Shown here piece by piece: positions 1 through 7,573 of a DNA stretch of 38,415 nt (positions are counted from its first letter, which is position 1; each line of letters begins with the position of its first letter). This stretch comes from Nannocystaceae bacterium. Its GTDB lineage: Bacteria > Myxococcota_A > Polyangia > Nannocystales > Nannocystaceae. The notes below the pieces were generated by a model, which was not told where the DNA came from, did not search any database, and worked only from the letters and a program-made list of their open reading frames with translations. The DNA is taken from contig JAIBBS010000070.1 in assembly GCA_019694555.1 (NCBI GenBank), positions 1-38,415 of the forward strand, written 5' to 3'. The position numbers were made by a program, and so were the translations under genes.

Positions 1-102
1 CGCGGACGGGGCCGCCGCGAGCACGGCGGCGGCGAGCGTCCACGGCGCGGCCGCGCGCAGGCGTGCGAAGGGGCGTGGACGCGATGCGGATCGGCGTGAC
101 AT
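1..102 (-). CDS. Exported protein, N-terminal fragment (runs off left edge)
   Basis: A reading frame starts with ATG (complement of 100-102) and stays open for 34 codons to the window edge. The peptide begins MSRRSASRPRPFARLRAAA and continues PWTLAAAVLAAAPSA. That is a standard signal peptide: an Arg-rich n-region, a hydrophobic Ala/Leu/Val core and a probable Ala-x-Ala type cleavage site near the edge. GAGG lies about 6 nt upstream of the ATG and can serve as ribosome binding site. The mature protein is outside the window, so its function cannot be named; it is exported by Sec or Tat. The start and direction are inferred from signal-peptide character alone. Confidence 0.6.
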   Translation of the reverse strand, partial: MSRRSASRPRPFARLRAAAPWTLAAAVLAAAPSA

Positions 103-428
103 GGGACCTCGCGCGAGCCGCGAGCCCGCGCTCGCGACTTCGCCTCATCGACGCCGGCGTCGGGGGCTTGTCGCGTGAAACTTGGAGCGCGCCGCCGCGG
201 GCCTGGCCATGCGAAGAGGCGCGGTGCGTTCGCCCGCGCCCTGCTAGTCCCCTGGAAACCTGATTCGTGGCAAAAAGAACGCCGTCATCGTCGGCCCTGG
301 CAAGGCGCCGAGACGAAGGCGTACCGGGCGTACGGCGAGGATCGGCAACGAAGCCAGGGGCGACGAGGGCGGTGTTATTTTTGTCGCGAATCAGGTTTCC
401 AGGGGACTAGCCTGGCGACGGCCTCGCC
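103..428. other. Intergenic stretch between divergent exported-protein and DTW genes
   Basis: This 326-nt stretch has no convincing gene. It holds the 167-nt palindrome (244-410) and, on its left, upstream sequence of the minus-strand exported protein. The only open frames crossing it are Arg/Pro-rich and out of register with neighbouring genes. Any promoter of the DTW gene must lie inside or upstream of the palindrome, since only 18 nt separate them. Confidence 0.6.
244..410. repeat. 167-nt near-perfect palindrome / foldback element with CTAG ends
   Basis: Bases 244-301 and 353-410 are inverted copies matching at 51 of 58 positions; the outer 33 match at 31. Both ends are CTAG. The core is nested: GCCGA/TCGGC pair at 307-311 and 342-346, and CGTAC/GTACG at 320-324 and 330-334, all centred near base 327. 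Four of the seven arm mismatches (268/386, 270/384, 281/373, 285/369) become G-U pairs in a plus-strand RNA. The element ends 18 nt before the ATG of the DTW gene. It has no transposase frame. It could be a MITE (CTAG would suit a 4-bp IS5-type or a TA IS630-type target duplication) or a structured leader RNA. No second copy is present in this window. Confidence 0.85.
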
Positions 429-1616
429 GTGGACGGACCTTCACCCCAGCCGCGCCCGATGTGCATGCGCTGCCGTCGTCCCACGACGGTGTGCTGGTGC
501 CGTTTCGTGACGCCGATCCCCACGCGCACGCGCGTGGTGTTGCTGCAGCATCCGCGCGAGCGCGACGTCGCGATCGGCACCGCGCGCATGGCCAGCCTGT
601 GTTTGCCCGAGTCCTCGCTGCACGTCGGCGTGTCGTGGGATCGCGACGCGGGTCTGGCCGCGGCGCTCGCCGATCCCGCGCGCCCGCCGATCCTGCTCTA
701 CCCCGGACCGGGCGCCCGCGATCTCGCCGTGGCACCGCCGCCGGGCCCGGTCACGCTCGTGGTGGTCGACGGCACGTGGTCGCAGACCAAGACGCTGGTG
801 CGCGACAACCGATGTCTCGCCGCGCTGCCGCGCTACGCGTTCGTGCCGCCGCGTCCCAGCGAGTACCGCATCCGCAAGGAGCCCAGCGATCACCACGTCT
901 CGACCATCGAGGCGCTGATGCACGTGCTCGGCGTGCTCGAGGGCGAGCCCGAACGCTTCGCCGCGATGCTGCAGCCGTTTCGCGCCATGGTCGACATGCA
1001 GCTGCAGCACATCGAGCGCCACCGCGCCCGTCGCAGCAAGCTGCCGCGGCAGCGCGTGCGTCGATCACCACTGCCGGCGGTGCTGCACGAGCGGGCGCCC
1101 GACGTGCTGTGCGTCTATGCCGAGGCCAACGCGTGGCCGCACGGCAGCCCCAACCGTCCACGCGGCAGCCACGGCGAGCTGGTGCACTGGCTCGCGGTGC
1201 GTCCGCACGACGGCACGCGCTTCGACATGATCCTCGCGCCGCGCGGACCGCTCGCACCACGCGTGTCTGCGCACATCGAGCTGTCGCCCGAGCTGATCAC
1301 CGCGGGTGTCAGCCCGGAGGCGTTCCTCGACGCGTGGGCCGCGTTCGTGCGCGACGACGACGTGCTGGTGTGCTGGGGCGGGCTCGCGATGACGCTGCTG
1401 CGACAGCTGGGCGGACGCATGCCTGCGACCCGCGTCGATCTGCGCCCGATCGCCGCCGCGATCACGCGCTCGCGCGCAGGTGCGATCGATGGCTTCGCGG
1501 CACGCATGACCGAGCACGCCGCGCCGGCCGCCGGTCGCGGTCGCGGTGGCCGGCGGCTCGAACACCTGCGGCGGATCCTGAGCCAGCTGCTGCGCACCGA
1601 GACGGGCCACGCCTGA
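429..1616 (+). CDS. DTW-domain protein (tRNA-uridine aminocarboxypropyltransferase-like) with C-terminal extension
   Basis: Residues 1-200 form a DTW domain. Cysteines at 12, 15, 22 and 24 make the N-terminal zinc knuckle, VVVDGTW (about 111-117) is the family signature, and YRIRKEP (146-152) is the conserved SAM-site segment. Characterised members (TapT/DTWD) transfer the 3-amino-3-carboxypropyl group of SAM to uridine in tRNA, giving acp3U. The protein is 395 aa, much longer than the usual 200-230. A basic linker (about 198-215) leads to a second domain (about 222-380) starting DVLCVYAEANAW. It contains HIELSPELITAGVSPEAF and a stretch resembling the middle of DnaQ-type exonucleases, but lacks an obvious full DEDD set. 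Start 429 is the first ATG after the palindrome; ATG 459 would remove only the first ten residues. Confidence 0.85.
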   Translation: MDGPSPQPRPMCMRCRRPTTVCWCRFVTPIPTRTRVVLLQHPRERDVAIGTARMASLCLPESSLHVGVSWDRDAGLAAALADPARPPILLYPGPGARDLAVAPPPGPVTLVVVDGTWSQTKTLVRDNRCLAALPRYAFVPPRPSEYRIRKEPSDHHVSTIEALMHVLGVLEGEPERFAAMLQPFRAMVDMQLQHIERHRARRSKLPRQRVRRSPLPAVLHERAPDVLCVYAEANAWPHGSPNRPRGSHGELVHWLAVRPHDGTRFDMILAPRGPLAPRVSAHIELSPELITAGVSPEAFLDAWAAFVRDDDVLVCWGGLAMTLLRQLGGRMPATRVDLRPIAAAITRSRAGAIDGFAARMTEHAAPAAGRGRGGRRLEHLRRILSQLLRTETGHA

Positions 1617-1786
1617 ACGCCGCTGCAGCGTCGGCGGGTCCACGATCGTCACGGGATTGGCGCGTCGGTCGCGGAGCGGGCGTCAACGGTCCGCTTCGGG
1701 CCGAATGGCCAGCGGATACGCGCAGCGGATTTCCTTCGGCATCGCGGTTGCTCTTCCTGGCTCGCCCCCGCCGGAGCGCCACTGTC

Positions 1787-2062
1787 ATGACTGCCCCCTG
1801 CGCCGATACGACCGCCGCCTTCGCCGACCTCGAGCAGCAGCTGTTCCACTGGCAGCCCGACGACGCGTCCGGTCGCGCGACGCGATTCGTGCGCGCGACG
1901 CTGGCGCCCACGCGGGCTCGCGCGCGCGCCGTCGGTCTGCGCGAGCTGCCGCCGCCGATGCCCGAGGCGCCCGGCAGCTACGCGTGCGCCGGCCGCGAGA
2001 CCACGGTCGTGCGCGCGACTCAGCTCGCGATCGCACGGGTCGGCGGTCCGCGGGCGGCCTGA
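1787..2062 (+). CDS. Small hypothetical protein (91 aa)
   Basis: The frame from ATG 1787 has GC-rich third positions typical of this genome and encodes a mildly acidic then basic 91-aa protein (MTAPCADTTAAFADLEQQLF...). There is no signal peptide or membrane segment, and I recognise no domain. It lies 170 nt after the DTW gene and 188 nt before the ankyrin gene, same strand. A Gly-Gly near the C-terminus (VGGPRAA) is not in a double-glycine leader context, so I do not propose it as the cargo of the downstream transporter. Coding status rests on codon bias only. Confidence 0.45.
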   Translation: MTAPCADTTAAFADLEQQLFHWQPDDASGRATRFVRATLAPTRARARAVGLRELPPPMPEAPGSYACAGRETTVVRATQLAIARVGGPRAA

Positions 2063-2111
2063 CGCGCGTCGCCGCGGTTCCGCGCGGCTGGACACCCGCG
2101 CGCCCGCGCGC

Positions 2112-2117
2112 TACGGT
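2112..2117 (+). promoter_or_regulatory. Possible -10 element upstream of ankyrin gene
   Basis: TACGGT sits in an otherwise GC-saturated region 133 nt upstream of the ankyrin start codon. It resembles the TAnnnT hexamers found close to several starts in this window. If used, the mRNA would carry a 5' leader of about 120-130 nt, unlike the leaderless candidates. A GTG lies 8 nt downstream, but the frame it opens runs out of register into the ankyrin gene. Confidence 0.3.
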
Positions 2118-2250
2118 GACCAGGCGTGGCCGTTGCGAGCGGCCCACGGTCCGCGTGCAGGGCTCAGCCCACTCGCAACCCGAACAACCAACGACCTTCT
2201 TCCTGCCCGTCGAACGCGGACCTCGGGCGCATCCGGAAGGAAGGTTCGTC

Positions 2251-3447
2251 ATGTCCAAAGCGCTCCCCGAGCGTCCCGATCTGTCGTGGCTGCGTCGTCG
2301 CGCCAAGCAACTCCTGGGCGAGCTGCGCACGCGCAGACCCGCGGCCAAGCTCGCCGAAGCCCAGCTGCAGCTCGCGCGTGAGTACGGCTTCGCCAGCTGG
2401 CGCGCACTCAAACAGCACGTCGACGCGCAGCGCCGCCAGGCCACCGCAGCGACCGCGTTGCCCGAGGCCGAGGTCGCGCGCTTCCTCGAACACGTCGGTC
2501 GTGGCGACACCGCGGCCGTCACTGCCATGCTCGCCGAGCAACCAGCGCTGGTGAACGCCGTGGGTCCGCACCCGTTCTGGGGCGGCCGCCCGCAGCCGCT
2601 GCACGTCGCGCTCGACGCCAACCGCGACGACATGGTCCAGCTGCTGCTGCGCGCCGGTGCCGACGTCGATGGCGACAACGAGGGCTACAGCCACTGGTCG
2701 CCGCTGTTGCTGGCGCTGCAGAAGCAACGACACCGGGCCCGTCGCGCGCTGCTGCGGCGCGGCGCCCGAGTCGGCGTGGCCGAGGCGTTGTTGATGGGCG
2801 ACGACGCGACGGTGATGCGGCTGCTCGCGCGTGGTCGCGCCGCGCTGCCGCAGCACACCCCGGGCGACGGCAGCCTGCTGGTGTTCGCGCGCACGCCCGC
2901 GGCGATCGATCGCCTGCTCGCGCTGGGCGTGCCGGTCGACGTCGCGGATCGCTGGGGCGCGACGCCGATGGAGGCGCTGTCGCGCAACGGCACCAAGGGC
3001 GCGCCGCTGGTGCGTCACCTCGCTGGCCGCGGTGTGCCGGTCGACGCCCAAATCTGGGCGCGCATCGCCGACCGTCGCGCGCTCGCGCGGCTGTTCGCCA
3101 GCGATCCCGCCGCGGTGCGACACGACTTCGTGATCAAGGCCGCGGTCGACTTCGGCCACCGCGCGCTGGTGTCGTGGTTGCTCGATCGCGGTGCCGATCC
3201 CAATGCCCGCAGCGATCGCGAGAGCCGCGACACCTGCCTGCACTCGGCGGCGTGGAACGGCGACGCGGCGATGGTCGAGCTGCTGCTCGCGCGTGGCGCC
3301 GATCCGCGGCTGCGCGACGCCGAGCACGACGGCACACCGGCTGACTTCGCCGAGTACGCCGCTGTGGCGACCAACAACCCCGCATGCGAACCGCTCGTTG
3401 CGCGGCTGCGCCAGGCCGAGGCGGAGCACCCGACACTGCCGCGGTGA
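2251..3447 (+). CDS. Ankyrin-repeat protein
   Basis: This 398-aa cytoplasmic protein has no signal peptide. Residues 1-65 are basic and helical (SKALPERPDLSWLRRRAKQ, then AREYGFASWRALKQHVDA), a segment common at the front of bacterial ankyrin proteins with a YGFxSW motif. Ankyrin repeats follow from about residue 75: PLHVALDANRDDMVQLLLRAGADVD, a degenerate middle, then SWLLDRGADPNARSD and CLHSAAWNGDAAMVELLLARGADPRLRD near the C-terminus. Ankyrin repeats bind partner proteins; no partner is evident here. ATG 2251 is preceded 6 nt upstream by a strong Shine-Dalgarno (GGAAGGAAGG, 2235-2244), so the longer open frame upstream is not translated as one gene. A GC-rich hairpin follows the stop. Confidence 0.85.
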   Translation: MSKALPERPDLSWLRRRAKQLLGELRTRRPAAKLAEAQLQLAREYGFASWRALKQHVDAQRRQATAATALPEAEVARFLEHVGRGDTAAVTAMLAEQPALVNAVGPHPFWGGRPQPLHVALDANRDDMVQLLLRAGADVDGDNEGYSHWSPLLLALQKQRHRARRALLRRGARVGVAEALLMGDDATVMRLLARGRAALPQHTPGDGSLLVFARTPAAIDRLLALGVPVDVADRWGATPMEALSRNGTKGAPLVRHLAGRGVPVDAQIWARIADRRALARLFASDPAAVRHDFVIKAAVDFGHRALVSWLLDRGADPNARSDRESRDTCLHSAAWNGDAAMVELLLARGADPRLRDAEHDGTPADFAEYAAVATNNPACEPLVARLRQAEAEHPTLPR

Positions 3448-3481
3448 GGCGCGGCCGCGCGATCGTCTCGCGCAGCAGACT

Positions 3482-3510
3482 GCGGGGCCGCACGCACGCT
3501 GCGGCCCCGC
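3482..3510 (+). terminator. Hairpin terminator after the ankyrin gene
   Basis: GCGGGGCCGC (3482-3491) and GCGGCCCCGC (3501-3510) form a perfect 10-bp stem (11 with the inner A-T) around a short loop, 35 nt after the ankyrin stop. No U-tract follows, which is common for very GC-rich genomes. It separates the ankyrin gene from the export operon. Confidence 0.55.
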
Positions 3511-3579
3511 TGCGGCGCCCTGGGGGGACCCTGGAGCGCGCGGGAACCAGGCGCCGGGCGTCGGCACGGTACGTCCGGG

Positions 3580-4854
3580 ATGGCGCATGCGTACGAGATC
3601 GAGCTGGGCAACTGCGGCCCGCTGCGGCTGACGCTCGAGTCGAGGCCGCCGCGCTGGCTCAACGCGATGTTCGCGGTCGTGACCGCGCTGGTGATCGCGG
3701 CGCTGGCGTGGTCGTGGCTGTGCAAGATCGACGTGGTCGTCGCCGCACCGGGACGACTGCGGCCGACGGCGACACCGATCGCGGTGGCGCCCGGCGTCGA
3801 TCCCAGCCGCGGCATCGGTGGCAACGGCAGCCGCGTCGCCGCGGTCAACGTCGAGGCCGGTGCGCGCGTGCGCAAGGGCGAGGTGCTCGCGGTGCTCGAC
3901 ACCCGCGCGCTCGAGCTCGAGATCGCCGACCTGCACACCGAGATCGCCGGCAAGACCGGCGAGCTCGCGCTCATCGAGATGCTGATCGAGCAGCAGCGCG
4001 TGCGCCTGGACGCCGAGCGCGAGCGCGTCGAGGCCGAGATCGAGCAGAACGGCCGGCAGACCTGGCGCGACGAGAAGACCCGTCGCATCGACCTCTCGAA
4101 CACCAGCACCACGCTCACGCGCGTGCGCCAGCGCGAGCGCGACGCGGAGAAGCTCGTCGCCGACGGTCACATGAACCGCGAGGAGCTCGAGGAGATCCGT
4201 CGTGAGCGCCGCGCGCTCGAGGCCGACACGCGCAAGCTCGGCATCGGCACCACCAGCTCGGTCGAGGTGCTGCGCCGCGCCGGCGTGGTGCTCGAACGCA
4301 GCGCCGACGTCGAGCGCACCGAGCTGCGCCTGCGCGCAGCCAGCGTGTCCGAGGCGCTGCGTACCGCCTGCGGTGCGCTGGCCCGGCGTCAGCTCGCACT
4401 GGCCGAGGCGAGCCTGCGCGCGCCGATCGACGGCGTGGTCACGCAGCGCAACCTCGAGGTCGGCGCGCTGCTGGACCCCAAGCTGGCTGCGTTCGTCATC
4501 GCTCCGACCGACGGCCTGCTGTTCGAGGCGGTGCTCGACAGCAAGGACGCAGGCCACGTCGAGGTCGGCATGCCCGCACGCATCGCCATCGACACCTTCG
4601 ACGCGCAGAAGTACGGCATGGTCGACGGCACGGTGGTCTACGTGTCCGCCGACTCCGCCGCCGACGAGGGCGCGGGCCTGCGCTACCTCGTGCGGGTCGA
4701 GGTCCCGACCGAGGTGCTCGGTCGCGGCGACGACCTCGCCGAGCTGCGCCTGGGACTCGGTGGACGGGTAGAGGTGCTGGTCGGCCACGAGCGCGTGCTC
4801 GCGTTGCTGCTCGACGACCTCGAGGATCGCTTCGACATGGAGTGGGCGCCGTGA
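3580..4854 (+). CDS. HlyD-family membrane fusion protein of a type I exporter
   Basis: The 424-aa protein has a short cytoplasmic N-terminus, one inner-membrane helix (about 29-49, FAVVTALVIAALAWSWL) and a periplasmic body. A biotinyl/lipoyl half-domain (about 55-105, with VNVEAGARVRKGEVLAVLDT) is followed by a long charged coiled coil (about 108-265). The second lipoyl half follows (LRAPIDGVVTQRNLEVGALL, about 280-300), then a beta-barrel region. This is the adaptor that connects an inner-membrane ABC exporter to an outer-membrane channel. Its stop overlaps the start of the ABC gene, so the two are translationally coupled. No TolC-like outer-membrane gene is in the window. The start is the first ATG after the terminator, with weak Shine-Dalgarno support. 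Confidence 0.9.
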   Translation: MAHAYEIELGNCGPLRLTLESRPPRWLNAMFAVVTALVIAALAWSWLCKIDVVVAAPGRLRPTATPIAVAPGVDPSRGIGGNGSRVAAVNVEAGARVRKGEVLAVLDTRALELEIADLHTEIAGKTGELALIEMLIEQQRVRLDAERERVEAEIEQNGRQTWRDEKTRRIDLSNTSTTLTRVRQRERDAEKLVADGHMNREELEEIRRERRALEADTRKLGIGTTSSVEVLRRAGVVLERSADVERTELRLRAASVSEALRTACGALARRQLALAEASLRAPIDGVVTQRNLEVGALLDPKLAAFVIAPTDGLLFEAVLDSKDAGHVEVGMPARIAIDTFDAQKYGMVDGTVVYVSADSAADEGAGLRYLVRVEVPTEVLGRGDDLAELRLGLGGRVEVLVGHERVLALLLDDLEDRFDMEWAP

Positions 4855-7085
4855 AGCTGCACTGTGTTCGTCAGGCCGAGCAGGCCGACTGTGGCGCGGC
4901 CGCACTCGCGACCGTGTGTCTGCAACACCGGCGGCCGATCGCGCTGCCGCGGCTGCGCGAGCTCGCGGCGGTCGACCGCGTCGGTGCGAGCATGGCCGGG
5001 CTCAAGCGCGCCGCCGAGGCGCTGGGCTTCGTCTGCTCGGGTGTGAAGGGACCGTGGGAGGCGCTCGCGACGGTCCCGCTGCCGGCCATCGCCCACGTGC
5101 GCAACAAGGACGGCTTCGGCCACTTCGTGGTGCTGCATCGCTTCGAGCGCACGCACGTCACCCTCGCCGATCCTGCGCGCGGGATCGTGCGGCTGACCCG
5201 CGCGGCGTTCGAGGCGATGTGGACGCATCGGCTGCTGCTGCTCGCGCCGCAGCCCGAGTTCGTGCGGCAGCGCGCGTCCGAGTCGTCGCGACCGCGCTCG
5301 CGCATGGGTCGGCTGATGGCCCTGCTCGCGCCCAACGGCGGCGTGCTCGCGCGCGTCGGCCTCATCGCACTGTTGCTGACGCTGCTGGGGCTCGTGCCCG
5401 CGGTGTTCGTGCGCGTGCTGGTCGACGACGTGCTGCCGCATCTGCAGGCCAGCGTGCTCGACATGCTCGGGCTGGGCATGGTCGTGGTGCTGGTGTTCCG
5501 CGTGGCGTTCTCGGCCTTCCGCGAGTACTTCCTCGCGCACCTCGGCCGCCGCATCGATCTGCAGATGCAGTCCGAGTACGTGCGTCACGTGCTCGGGCTG
5601 CCGCTGCGCTTCTTCGAGACCCGCCGCACCGGCGACATCTTGTCGCGCATGATCGACGTGGCCAAGGTCAACTCCGTGGTCGGCGGTGTCGCGCTCGGCG
5701 TCGTGGTCGACACGCTGCTGCTCGCGGTCTTCGGCGGCATCATGCTGTGGTTCGACCTGCGCCTGGCCGCGGTCGCCTGTGCGTTCGTGCCGCTGTTGCT
5801 GGGCGCGTTGTTGCTGCACCAGCGCCCGCTGGTCCGCCGCGCCCGCGACGCGATGGAACACGGCGCCCGGCTGCAGTCGCGCCTGGTCGAGGACCTCGGC
5901 GGCGTGGCGACGCTGCGGGCCTGCGGCGCGATCGACCAGCGGGTCCATCGCGTGGAGGAGCGCCTGGTCGACACCGTGCAGTCGCGCTACGGCGTGCGGC
6001 TGCTGGGCCTGTCGATGACCAGCGCCGAGGCGCTGGTGTCGGGCACCGCGACGCTGGTGGTGCTGTGGTACGGCGGTCACCTCGTCATCGACGGCGCGCT
6101 GACCATCGGCCAGCTGATGCTGTTCAACACGCTGCTGGCGCAGATGCTGGTGCCGCTGCGTTCGCTGACGCAGGCCAACCTGTCGATCCAAGAGGGCCTG
6201 GTCGCGCTCGAGCGACTCGCCGACGTCATCGAGCTCGACCCCGAGGTACCCGGCGACGCGCGCACGACCCCGCCGCCGCGCCTGGGCCACGCGATCACCT
6301 TCGAGCGCGCGAGCTTCGGGTACGGCAACCGTGGCGGCGCCAACGTGCTCGACAACGTCGATCTGATGCTGCCCGCCGGGCGCACGGTCGGCATCGTCGG
6401 GCCCAGCGGCTGCGGCAAGTCGACGGTGTTGCGCCTGCTCATGGGCTTCTATCGCCCGACCGGCGGCCGCGTCGCGATCGACGGCGTCGATCTGCGCGAC
6501 GTCGACCTCGTGTCGTGGCGCGAGCAGATCGCCTGGGTACCGCAGGATCCCAACGTGTTCGACGGCAGCATCGCCGACAACGTCGCGCTGGGCGATCCCT
6601 CGCCCGAGCTGGGCCGCATCGTCGCCGCGTGCCAGCTCGCCGGGCTCGCGAGCTTCGTCGACGGTCTGCCGGACCGCTACGACACCATGATCGGCGAGCG
6701 CGGCACCAGCCTCTCGGGCGGCCAGCGTCAGCTGCTGGCCATCGCCCGCGCGATCTACCGCAACGCGCCGATCGTGGTGTTCGACGAGGCCACGAGCATG
6801 CTCGACGCCGGCACCGAGCGAGCGCTGCGCGACCGCCTCGCGCCGTGGCTGCAGGGGCGCACGGTCGTCATCGTCGCGCACCGGCTCGCGACCGTGCGCG
6901 CGGCCGACTGGATCTACGTGCTCGGCAGTGCGCGGCTGGTCGAGGCCGGCACCCACGCCGATCTGCTCGCGCACCAGGGCGTGTACGCCAGCTACTGGCG
7001 CGATCAGAACGGCGGGCTCGAGATGGTCGCGGCGCGCCCCGAGCCGGGGCGCACGCTCGCGGTCGCGCCGGTCACAGCTTCGTGA
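4851..7085 (+). CDS. Peptidase-containing ABC transporter (C39 peptidase + permease + ATPase)
   Basis: About 744 aa in the order C39 peptidase, six-helix ABC permease, ATPase. The peptidase (about 1-130) has oxyanion Gln8, catalytic Cys14 in QADCGAAALATV, His91 in GHFVVLH and Asp107 in LADPARG, so it should be active. The permease spans about 155-445. The ATPase has Walker A GPSGCGKST, signature LSGGQRQLLAIARA, Walker B IVVFDEATSML and the H-loop VAHRLAT. Such transporters remove a leader after Gly-Gly and export the peptide (bacteriocins, signalling or modified peptides). I chose GTG 4851 because it forms a GTGA overlap with the HlyD-family stop; GTG 4842 in the same frame is an alternative. 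No double-glycine precursor is recognisable within several kilobases, so the substrate is probably encoded elsewhere. The 3' end overlaps the opposite-strand gene by 14 bp. Confidence 0.95.
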   Translation: MKLHCVRQAEQADCGAAALATVCLQHRRPIALPRLRELAAVDRVGASMAGLKRAAEALGFVCSGVKGPWEALATVPLPAIAHVRNKDGFGHFVVLHRFERTHVTLADPARGIVRLTRAAFEAMWTHRLLLLAPQPEFVRQRASESSRPRSRMGRLMALLAPNGGVLARVGLIALLLTLLGLVPAVFVRVLVDDVLPHLQASVLDMLGLGMVVVLVFRVAFSAFREYFLAHLGRRIDLQMQSEYVRHVLGLPLRFFETRRTGDILSRMIDVAKVNSVVGGVALGVVVDTLLLAVFGGIMLWFDLRLAAVACAFVPLLLGALLLHQRPLVRRARDAMEHGARLQSRLVEDLGGVATLRACGAIDQRVHRVEERLVDTVQSRYGVRLLGLSMTSAEALVSGTATLVVLWYGGHLVIDGALTIGQLMLFNTLLAQMLVPLRSLTQANLSIQEGLVALERLADVIELDPEVPGDARTTPPPRLGHAITFERASFGYGNRGGANVLDNVDLMLPAGRTVGIVGPSGCGKSTVLRLLMGFYRPTGGRVAIDGVDLRDVDLVSWREQIAWVPQDPNVFDGSIADNVALGDPSPELGRIVAACQLAGLASFVDGLPDRYDTMIGERGTSLSGGQRQLLAIARAIYRNAPIVVFDEATSMLDAGTERALRDRLAPWLQGRTVVIVAHRLATVRAADWIYVLGSARLVEAGTHADLLAHQGVYASYWRDQNGGLEMVAARPEPGRTLAVAPVTAS

Positions 7086-7464
7086 TGCCGCCCTTGGCGA
7101 TGATGACCCCGGTCATCTCGAAGAAGGACAGCACCGAGTCGCTCGCGTCGCCGCGGATGTGCTTGCCGGCCTTGGTCAGCGGGAACGCGGTGTCGCCGGT
7201 CGGCAGCGCCACACCGGGGCCGCGCGCAGGATCGTCGCGCCAGCTGCCGCCGTAGGTCTCGACCATGCACTCGCCCAAGAACGCGCCGATCGATCCGGTC
7301 AGGCGCTCGCGATCGTCGGACGACCAGTAGCTGCGGTTGCGCTCGATGTACGCGTCGAGGGCGGCGACCCCGTCGCGGTCGTAGCCCAGCTCGAGCCCGA
7401 CGCGCTGCAGCGAACGCACCAGGCTGTCGGCGGCATCACGCAGCTCGCGGCGGAACGGGTCCAT
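7072..7464 (-). CDS. Small acidic hypothetical protein (130 aa)
   Basis: The frame from ATG 7464 encodes a soluble 130-aa protein: a charged helical N-terminus (about 1-50) followed by an alpha/beta core (IGAFLGECMVETYGGSW, then FPLTKAGKHIRGD and SVLSFFEMTGVII). The GAFLGE...W pattern recalls small DUF3806-like and immunity-type folds, but I cannot assign a family. A TATCCT hexamer 9 nt upstream of the ATG suggests a leaderless transcript. The gene converges on and overlaps the ABC transporter by 14 bp and is divergent from the amidase. An immunity role next to a bacteriocin exporter is conceivable but unsupported. Confidence 0.8.
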   Translation of the reverse strand: MDPFRRELRDAADSLVRSLQRVGLELGYDRDGVAALDAYIERNRSYWSSDDRERLTGSIGAFLGECMVETYGGSWRDDPARGPGVALPTGDTAFPLTKAGKHIRGDASDSVLSFFEMTGVIIAKGGITKL

Positions 7465-7473
7465 CGGCCTTCC

Positions 7474-7479
7474 AGGATA
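7474..7479 (-). promoter_or_regulatory. -10-like element, leaderless promoter candidate
   Basis: On the minus strand TATCCT lies 9 nt before the ATG at 7464. At that spacing transcription would begin at or next to the start codon. No clear -35 hexamer is visible 17 nt upstream. Confidence 0.5.
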
Positions 7480-7573
7480 CACGACCGCGGTGCCCGCGCG
7501 AGCGAGCACGGCGATCGGCGTGATCGCGGGCGTGATCGAATCCGTGCGCGCGGGGTCCATCCGCCCGACCCCC

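Noticed and set aside
1787..2062. Small protein ending VGGPRAA considered as a double-glycine exporter cargo
   Set aside because: The Gly-Gly is at the C-terminus, not after a leader of 15-25 residues with the usual hydrophobic pattern.
2126..2554. A possible leaderless gene starting at GTG 2126 just after TACGGT
   Set aside because: The frame runs out of register through the start of the ankyrin gene and has a Ser/Pro/Arg-rich shadow composition.
2164..4905. A 913-codon open frame on the minus strand
   Set aside because: Antisense shadow of the ankyrin and HlyD-family genes; no signal, domain or start context.
4683..6974. A 763-codon open frame on the minus strand
   Set aside because: Antisense shadow of the ABC transporter, rich in Gln/His/Arg as expected from reversed Leu/Val codons.
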